From Geopseudomonas sagittaria (lineage in GTDB: Bacteria; Pseudomonadota; Gammaproteobacteria; Pseudomonadales; Pseudomonadaceae): a stretch of DNA of 64,000 nt. A model generated the notes under the pieces. The model was given only the letters and a program-made list of their open reading frames with translations, was not told the origin of the DNA and did no database searches. Each line of letters opens with the position of its first letter. The first letter of the stretch is position 1. The DNA lies in contig NZ_FOXM01000002.1 in NCBI RefSeq assembly GCF_900115715.1, positions 186,001-250,000 on the forward strand, written 5' to 3'. The position numbers were made by a program, and so were the translations under genes. Of the stretch, positions 59,401-64,000 are shown piece by piece.

Positions 59401-59666
59401 TTGCCGTCGGCGGTGGCCTGCGAGGACATGTAGAGCATGCCCTCGACGCCGACGATGGCCTGCTCGAGCGGCGAGGCCACGGTCTCGCCGATCACCTTGG
59501 GGTTGGCGCCGGGGAAGTTGGCGCGCACCACCACGGTCGGCGGCACCACTTCCGGGTATTCGCTGATCGGTAGCTGGAACAGCGAGATGGCGCCGCCGAT
59601 CAGGATCAGCAGGGAGAGCACGGCGGCGAAGATCGGCCGCTTGATGAAGAACTGGGAAAAATTCAT
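56484..59666 (-). CDS. mexF: RND multidrug efflux transporter MexF
   Basis: The product is 1060 aa of the HAE1 RND family. It begins NFSQFFIKRPIFAAVLSLLI, with twelve transmembrane segments and two large periplasmic loops; the proton-relay Asp pair is in GIVVDDAIVVVENVERN. PTFVRGSI-type sequence (YDPTIFVRGSIEAVVHTLLE) and LVVLVVILFLQTWRASIIPL match MexF closely. In P. aeruginosa MexEF-OprN exports chloramphenicol, fluoroquinolones, trimethoprim and kynurenine-type signals. Confidence 0.94.
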   Translation of the reverse strand: MNFSQFFIKRPIFAAVLSLLILIGGAISLFQLPISEYPEVVPPTVVVRANFPGANPKVIGETVASPLEQAIVGVEGMLYMSSQATADGKLTLTITFALGTDLDNAQVQVQNRVTRTQPTLPTEVQRLGVTVDKASPDLTLVVHLTSPDNRYDMLYLSNYAALNVKDELARLDGVGDVQLFGMGNYSLRVWLDPHQVASRGLTASDVVEAIREQNRQVAAGALGAPPAAADNSFQLSINTQGRLVSEEEFENIIVRAGADGEITRLRDIARIELGSSQYALRSLLNNQPAVAIPIFQRPGSNAIEISDTVRARMAELKQSFPQGVDYEIVYDPTIFVRGSIEAVVHTLLEAIALVVLVVILFLQTWRASIIPLVAVPVSLIGTFAVMHLLGFSLNALSLFGLVLAIGIVVDDAIVVVENVERNIALGKNPVDATRQAMREVTGPIVATALVLCAVFVPTAFISGLTGQFYQQFALTIAISTVISAFNSLTLSPALAAVLLREHHAPRDRFSRLLDRLFAGWLFAPFNRLFERASHGYVGTVRRVLRGSGIALVLYAGLMGLTWLGFASTPTAFVPPQDKQYLVAFAQLPDAATLDRTEAVIKRMSEIAGKHPGVENTVAFPGLSINGFTNSPNSGIVFTPLKPFDERSDPSLSAGAIAAELNAQFADIQDAYIAIFPPPPVQGLGTIGGFRVQIQDRGNLGYEELYRQVQNVIAKSAEVPELAGLFSSYQVNVPQIDADIDREKAKTHGVAISDIFDTLQVYLGSLYANDFNRFGRTYQVNVQADQQFRLEPEQIGQLKVRNNRGEMIPLSTFVTVADSAGPDRVMHYNGFLTAEINGAAAPGYSSGQAEAALERLLRAELPGGMSFEWTELTYQQILAGNTAIFVFPLCVLLAFLVLAAQYESWSLPLAVILIVPTVLFSAISGVILTGGDNNIFTQIGLIVLVGLACKNAILIVEFAKEKQEEGLDRVRAVLEACRLRLRPILMTSIAFIMGVVPLVLSSGAGAEMRHAMGVAVFSGMIGVTLFGLLLTPLFYVLIRAFVEKREARRAATASQPKESHA

Positions 59667-59677
59667 GGCGTTCTACC

Positions 59678-60919
59678 TCAGCCGCGCGGCGCGCTGGCCG
59701 GTTGGGCGGTCTGTTCGACCAGGCGCGGCGCAGCGGCGCCGTCGACGGCCCGGCGCAGGCGCGCCAGCTGGGTCAGGGTGGCCTCGTCGGCCATCGGTAC
59801 GCTCTGCGGTGCGACTGTGCTGCCGGGCAGGGCGCGCTGCAGGCCGTTGACCACGATTGTCTCGCCCTTGGCCAGGCCGCTGCGCACGATGCGCAGGCCC
59901 TCCAGCTTGGGCCCCAGCTCGATGGTGCGGTACGCCACGCGGTTGTCTGCACCGAGGATCAGGACGAACTTCTTGCCCAGGTCGGTGCCCACCGCGCCGT
60001 CCTGGATCAGGGTGGCGGCGTAGCTGGCGCTGCCGACCAGCTTGAGCCGCGCGTACAGGCCGGGGGTGAAGCGGCCCTCACGGTTGTCGAACACCGCGCG
60101 GCCGCGGATGGTGCCGGTGCGCGGGTTGACCTGGTTGTCGAGGAAGTCCAGCCGGCCTTCATGCGGATGGCCGTCCTCGCCGCTCAGGCCGAGGTACACC
60201 GGGCTGGCGCCGCGGGCGTCGCCGCCGGCCTGGCGCGCCAGTTCCTGGTACTTGAGGAAGGCGCGCTCGTCGGCGTCGAAGTAGGCGTAGACCTTGTCGG
60301 TGGAGACCACCGAGGTCAGCAGCGACTGGCCGGCGTTGACCAGGTTGCCGGCGGTGACCTCGGCGCGGCTGACCCGGCCGTCGATGGGCGCGCTGACGCG
60401 GGTGAAGCCGAGGTTGAGCTGGGCGTTGTCCAGTTCGGCCTGGGTCGCGGCGACCGCCGCCTGGGCCTCGGCGGCGGCGCTGGTGCGGGCTTCGGCCAGC
60501 TCGGCGGAGATGGCGTTGCTGGCGCGCAAGCGCTCGCCGCGGCGCGCCTCGCTGGCCAGGCGGGTGTGCGTGGCGCGCGCCTGCTGCAGCTGCGCCTGCA
60601 GGCGTTTGACCTCGGCCTGGAAGGGGCGCGGATCGATCTGGAACAGCAGGTCGCCCTTGCTGACCAGGCTGCCTTCGGTGAAGGCCACGCGGTCGATGTA
60701 GCCGGACACCCGCGGGCGCACCTCCACCGACTCCGGCGCCTCCAGGCGCCCGGTGAACTCGTCCCACTCGGTGACCGGTTGTTGGATGACGGCGGCGACG
60801 CTGACCTCGGCCGGCGCCGCGGCCTGGCGACTGTCCGCCGCCGGGCCGCAGGCACCGAGCATCAGCAGGGCGACCAGGGCCACAGGCAGGCGCAGGGACA
60901 GGGGGATGAAATGGGCCAT
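59678..60919 (-). CDS. mexE: RND efflux membrane-fusion protein MexE
   Basis: The product is 413 aa, a lipoprotein (LLMLGAC) with lipoyl and hairpin domains: VEVRPRVSGYIDRVAFTEGS, FQIDPRPFQAEVKRLQAQLQ and GFTRVSAPIDGRVSRAEVTA. It bridges MexF and OprN. The start at 60919 is chosen for the lipobox. It lies 136 bp downstream of mexT in the same direction. A partial MexT-box-like sequence (ATCGAC-N5 on the plus strand, 60978-60988) lies in that gap. Confidence 0.94.
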   Translation of the reverse strand: MAHFIPLSLRLPVALVALLMLGACGPAADSRQAAAPAEVSVAAVIQQPVTEWDEFTGRLEAPESVEVRPRVSGYIDRVAFTEGSLVSKGDLLFQIDPRPFQAEVKRLQAQLQQARATHTRLASEARRGERLRASNAISAELAEARTSAAAEAQAAVAATQAELDNAQLNLGFTRVSAPIDGRVSRAEVTAGNLVNAGQSLLTSVVSTDKVYAYFDADERAFLKYQELARQAGGDARGASPVYLGLSGEDGHPHEGRLDFLDNQVNPRTGTIRGRAVFDNREGRFTPGLYARLKLVGSASYAATLIQDGAVGTDLGKKFVLILGADNRVAYRTIELGPKLEGLRIVRSGLAKGETIVVNGLQRALPGSTVAPQSVPMADEATLTQLARLRRAVDGAAAPRLVEQTAQPASAPRG

Positions 60920-61054
60920 GGGTGACTCCGCCGCTCGCAATTGTGGATAGGAGCGAAGTCTGTGGCGTGGCCTCCCCATCGACGAATCGAATGGGGCGAA
61001 AGCAATTATCAGCGGTAGTGATGGTGGCGGGGCGGCTGGGTCCTGGAGCGCGGG

Positions 61055-61969
61055 TTACAGGCTGTCGGGGTCACCGCAGAACATCTGGATCCGCGAGCGC
61101 AGCCAGCGCTCGGCCGGGTCGTGGTCCTGGGCGGCGCGCCAGGCCATGTGCAACTCGTAGGGACCGCAGTCGAGCGGCAGCGGCTCGGCGCGCAGACCGC
61201 CGGCGGCGGTCAGCGCCGCCGCGGTGTAGTCGGGCACGGTGGCGACGATGTCGGTGCCGGCGAGCAGCGCGGTCAGGCCGTTGAACTGCGGCACGGCCAG
61301 CACCACCCGGCGCTGGCGGCCGAGCTTGGCCAGCTCGTCGTCGATGTAGCCGCCCAGGTCGCCGGCGAAGGACACCAGCGCATGCGGGCGGGCGCTGAAC
61401 TCGTCGAGGCCGAGCCGCCCCGGCACGCTGTCGGCGCGCAGCAGGCGCGGCCAGGCGCGGCGCAGCACCTTGCGCTTGGCGTTGGCCGGCAGCTCCTCGG
61501 TGTAGGCGACGCCCACCGAGATCTCGCCGGAGGTCAGGTGGCCGGCTATCTGCAGGTAGTTGGTGCGGCGGATCACCAGCACCACGCCGGGCGCCTCGGC
61601 GCGCAGGCGCTTGATCAGCGGTGGCAGCAGGCCGAACTCGACGTCGTCGGACAGGCCGATGCGGAACACCGCGGTGCTGGTCGCCGGGTCGAAGTCGGCG
61701 GCGCGGCTGACCGCGGTGGAGATGGCGTCCAGCGCCGGGGTGAGCAGGGCGAAGATCTCCTGCGCCCGCGCGGTCGGCTCCATGCTGCGGCCGCTGCGCA
61801 CGAACAGCGGGTCGTCGAACAGGCTGCGCAGGCGGGCCAGCGAGGCGCTGATCGCCGGCTGGCCGAGGAACAGCTTTTCCGCCGCCCGGGTCACGCTGCG
61901 CTCGTGCATCAGGGTCTCGAAGACGATCAACAGGTTGAGATCGACGCGGCGCAGGTCGTTGCGGTTCAT
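61055..61969 (-). CDS. mexT: LysR-type activator MexT
   Basis: The product is 304 aa, beginning MNRNDLRRVDLNLLIVFETL, with the HTH in RSVTRAAEKLFLGQPAISAS. The effector part FRIGLSDDVEFGLLPPLIKR and HALVSFAGDLGGYIDDELAK follows P. aeruginosa MexT nearly residue for residue. It activates mexEF-oprN and mexS. The frame is intact (P. aeruginosa PAO1 often carries an 8-bp inactivating insertion in this gene). Confidence 0.95.
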   Translation of the reverse strand: MNRNDLRRVDLNLLIVFETLMHERSVTRAAEKLFLGQPAISASLARLRSLFDDPLFVRSGRSMEPTARAQEIFALLTPALDAISTAVSRAADFDPATSTAVFRIGLSDDVEFGLLPPLIKRLRAEAPGVVLVIRRTNYLQIAGHLTSGEISVGVAYTEELPANAKRKVLRRAWPRLLRADSVPGRLGLDEFSARPHALVSFAGDLGGYIDDELAKLGRQRRVVLAVPQFNGLTALLAGTDIVATVPDYTAAALTAAGGLRAEPLPLDCGPYELHMAWRAAQDHDPAERWLRSRIQMFCGDPDSL

Positions 61970-62041
61970 TCGGGGTTCCGTTCGAGTGGAGCACGCATCA
62001 GGCTAATACCGGGGCCGCGAATATGCGAGCGGTGCGCTGCC

Positions 62042-62065
62042 ATCAGTGGCGGGCATGGTGACTAT
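62042..62065 (+). promoter_or_regulatory. MexT box upstream of mexS
   Basis: ATCA-GTGGC-GGGCAT-GGTG-ACTAT aligns with the MexT box ATCA-N5-GTCGAT-N4-ACYAT: both outer elements are exact and the central hexamer matches at 3 of 6. It lies in the mexT-mexS intergenic region, 75 bp before mexS. Confidence 0.6.
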
Positions 62066-62140
62066 CGTCCGCATGCAGGTGGTATCGCCGGACGAGCCCG
62101 GCTAAAGTCCGGGTCACAGAAGTTGCAGGCGAGGTAGGCG

Positions 62141-63160
62141 ATGTCCCGCATCATCCGGTTTCACCAGTTCGGCGCGGCCGAGGTACTCAAGATCGAGGAG
62201 CGGCCGTGCCCGCGGCCGGCCGCCGGCGAGGTGCTGGTGCGCGTCGAGGCGATCGGCGTTAGCTGGTACGACGTGCTCTGGCGGCAGAACCTGGCCAGCA
62301 CGCCGGCCCAGCTGCCGGCCGGCATCGGCCACGAGCTGGCCGGCGTGGTGCTGGCGGTGGGCGAGGGCGTCGACGACCTGGCGATCGGCGACCGGGTCGC
62401 CAGCTTCCCCGGGCACAACGCCAACCACTACCCCGGCTACGCCGAGGAGGTGGTGCTGCCGCGCCAGTCGCTGCATCGCTATCCGCCGCTGCTGAGCGCC
62501 GTGGAGGCCTGCGGGCACTACCTGCCGGCGCTGACCGGCTGGTTCGGCCTGGTCGAGCTGGCGCAGCTGGTGCCGGGCGAGAGCGTGCTGGTCACCGCCG
62601 CCAGCCAGTGCTGGGGGCCGTACATCGTGCAGCTGGCCAAGGCCCTCGGTGGCCGGGTGATCGCCGCCACCGAGCTGGCCGAGGATCGCGACTACCTGCT
62701 CGAACTGGGCGCCGAGCGGGTGATCCTCACCGAGGAACAGGACCTGGTCACCCGGGTCAACCAGCTCACCGACGGCCGCGGCGTCGACGTGGTGATGGAC
62801 TCGCTCGGCGGTCCGCAGATGAGCCTGCTCGGCGATGCCCTGGCGCCGCGTGGACGCCTGGTGCTGTTCGGCCTGCAGGGCGGCAACGACACCCACTTCC
62901 CGGCCTGCGCCGCGTTCCAGAAGAACATCCGCTTCTTCGTCCACTGCATCGGCAACTTCACCGGCAGGGAGGAACTGGGCATCCCCCAGGACCGCGCCGC
63001 CGTAGCCCGCGCCCTGCAGGACATCGACCGGCTGACCGGCGACGGCCTGCTGCGTCCGCAGATCAGTCAGGTGTTCCCTTTCGAGCAGGTCGTCGAGGCC
63101 CACCGCCTCATGGAAACCTGCCCGCCACGCGGCCGGGTGGTGCTGCAGGTGCGGACCTGA
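62141..63160 (+). CDS. mexS: MexS, quinone-oxidoreductase-like protein
   Basis: The product is 339 aa of the zinc-free alcohol dehydrogenase/quinone oxidoreductase family: RVEAIGVSWYDVLWRQNL, PAGIGHELAGVVLAVGEGVD, VLVTAASQCWGPYIVQLAKA, and NFTGREELGIPQDRAAVARA. It corresponds to P. aeruginosa MexS (PA2491), whose loss activates MexT. It is divergent from mexT, as in P. aeruginosa. Its substrate is probably a reactive electrophile or aldehyde. Confidence 0.94.
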   Translation: MSRIIRFHQFGAAEVLKIEERPCPRPAAGEVLVRVEAIGVSWYDVLWRQNLASTPAQLPAGIGHELAGVVLAVGEGVDDLAIGDRVASFPGHNANHYPGYAEEVVLPRQSLHRYPPLLSAVEACGHYLPALTGWFGLVELAQLVPGESVLVTAASQCWGPYIVQLAKALGGRVIAATELAEDRDYLLELGAERVILTEEQDLVTRVNQLTDGRGVDVVMDSLGGPQMSLLGDALAPRGRLVLFGLQGGNDTHFPACAAFQKNIRFFVHCIGNFTGREELGIPQDRAAVARALQDIDRLTGDGLLRPQISQVFPFEQVVEAHRLMETCPPRGRVVLQVRT

Positions 63161-63249
63161 CGCGCGGCTGAGCGAGCGCGGCCGGGGTTGGGCGAGATCG
63201 AATGCCCGCGCAGGGGCGATGCCCGCCACGTGTAACTGGCAGGTGTCGA

Positions 63250-63660
63250 CTATTCCTCGCGCGGCGGAATGGCATAGGTCCCGACCACATGCGCCACGGC
63301 GTCGCGGGAGCCTTCCGAGTACAGGTAGACCTCGCCGACCACCAGTGTCCTGCCCGTTTTGATCAGCTTGCAGACGCCCACGATACTTTTGTCCGCCGCT
63401 GGTTTGCGCAGGAAGTTGATGGTGAGGCTGGTGGTTACCGCCATGGGAACGATGCCGATCTCGCCGAGGATCGCCACGTACAGCGCGACATCGGCGATGC
63501 TCATGAGCACCGGGCCGGAAACCGTTCCGCCCGGGCGCAGTTCGCCATGACCTATCTGGTGCGACACCGTGGCACCGCCATCGCCAACCTCCTGCACGCT
63601 GCACTTGGTCTGCGGAAACTCGGCGGCAATGAACGCGGCGACTTCTTCTTTGCTAGCCAT
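63250..63660 (-). CDS. PaaI-type hotdog thioesterase
   Basis: The product is 136 aa, a single hotdog domain: HGELRPGGTVSGPVLMSIAD, AVTTSLTINFLRKPAADKSI, and GEVYLYSEGSRDAVAHVVGT. The GGTVSGP and D of IADVALY mark the PaaI/YdiI family. It hydrolyses short or aromatic acyl-CoA. The start at 63660 has GGAG at 63665. No operon partner is visible. Confidence 0.9.
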   Translation of the reverse strand: MASKEEVAAFIAAEFPQTKCSVQEVGDGGATVSHQIGHGELRPGGTVSGPVLMSIADVALYVAILGEIGIVPMAVTTSLTINFLRKPAADKSIVGVCKLIKTGRTLVVGEVYLYSEGSRDAVAHVVGTYAIPPREE

Positions 63661-64000
63661 GACGCTCCTCCCTGAAATCGAATAAGAATGTGCACGGAAA
63701 GCCAACTCTCCGGGCTGCCGAGGAAAACCCCCAGCCGTTGGTCGTTCGGGAGGTCGACCCTACTACAGGGCACCTCTGGAAACCAACGTCCAGGCCACGG
63801 CGGACTGCCGCCGCTGGTTTGGAATGGCGCTCCGGCCCAGACAAAAAAGCCCGTCACGGGGATGGGCACCGCGGGACGAACTATTCCGTGGAGACGGCCG
63901 CCGCTGTAGGGCAGCCGGCACTGCTGACGCCGCCTAGACCGCGCCAGCCGACGGAACGCCTCTGGTATCGCCGGCGCACCCCATGTACACGAGGATGGTC
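63661..64000. other. Right-end interval without a recognised gene
   Basis: No convincing gene was found in these 340 bp. Minus-strand frames entering from 64000 stop at about 63934 and 63886 and could be the end of a gene beyond the window, but show no recognisable motif. A possible terminator lies at 63844-63861. Confidence 0.35.
63844..63861 (-). terminator. Possible intrinsic terminator for a gene beyond the right edge
   Basis: On the minus strand CCCG-TGA-CGGG-C is followed by TTTTTT. The stem is short (4-5 bp), so the call is tentative. Its direction would end a minus-strand gene entering from the right. Confidence 0.4.

Overview
The window is a high-GC stretch (roughly two thirds G+C by eye, apart from one AT-richer island). 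It looks like a Pseudomonas chromosome of the P. aeruginosa / P. resinovorans side of the genus. It carries a complete mexS-mexT-mexEF-oprN locus, a benR-benABCD-catBCA cluster, pca genes with PcaR (IclR) and PcaQ (LysR) regulators, and a giant MnxG-type multicopper oxidase. No rRNA, tRNA or CRISPR was seen.

Positions 1-23.6 kb: a manganese-oxidase and secretion region. At the left edge are gspF (partial) and gspG on the minus strand, then a lytic transglycosylase. A sigma-54 promoter drives an operon of mnxG (1924 aa), a lipid- or membrane-anchored beta-propeller protein, two Sco/SenC copper chaperones, a cytochrome c / type-1 periplasmic-binding-protein fusion and a SurA-like chaperone. A second operon follows, with a matching upstream motif and a sigma-54-like promoter: a receiver-only response regulator, gspE, four PilM/N/O/P-like inner-membrane genes, a GspD secretin with an extra cohesin-like C-terminus, and three pseudopilins. 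My inference is that this type II secretion machine exports or assembles the adjacent oxidase. A YejM-like sulfatase and a sigma-54-driven B3/B4-domain protein close the region.

Positions 24.8-46.6 kb: the whole beta-ketoadipate pathway. pcaQ-pcaHG, zapE, an AEC transporter and pcaR are followed by benR-benABCD, catBCA, pcaIJF, pcaBDC, a DMT exporter and a LigC-like oxidoreductase. Operators can be read for PcaQ (one), PcaR (three, one of them orphaned) and BenR (one double half-site). Together the enzymes take benzoate or protocatechuate to succinyl-CoA and acetyl-CoA. No catR, pcaK or benK is present.

Positions 46.6-51.5 kb: miscellaneous genes (alkB, an orphan sdhB between a LysR relic and an IS relic, azoreductase, pirin, LysR, a small conserved hypothetical).

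Positions 51.6-54.9 kb: an AT-rich two-gene island, flanked by a near-identical inverted repeat. It encodes a DGQHR/DUF262-like protein and a large protein with a C-terminal HEPN signature. This is the best candidate here for an undescribed (probably anti-phage) system.

Positions 55-64 kb: oprN, mexF, mexE and mexT on the minus strand, divergent mexS with a MexT box, and a PaaI-type thioesterase.
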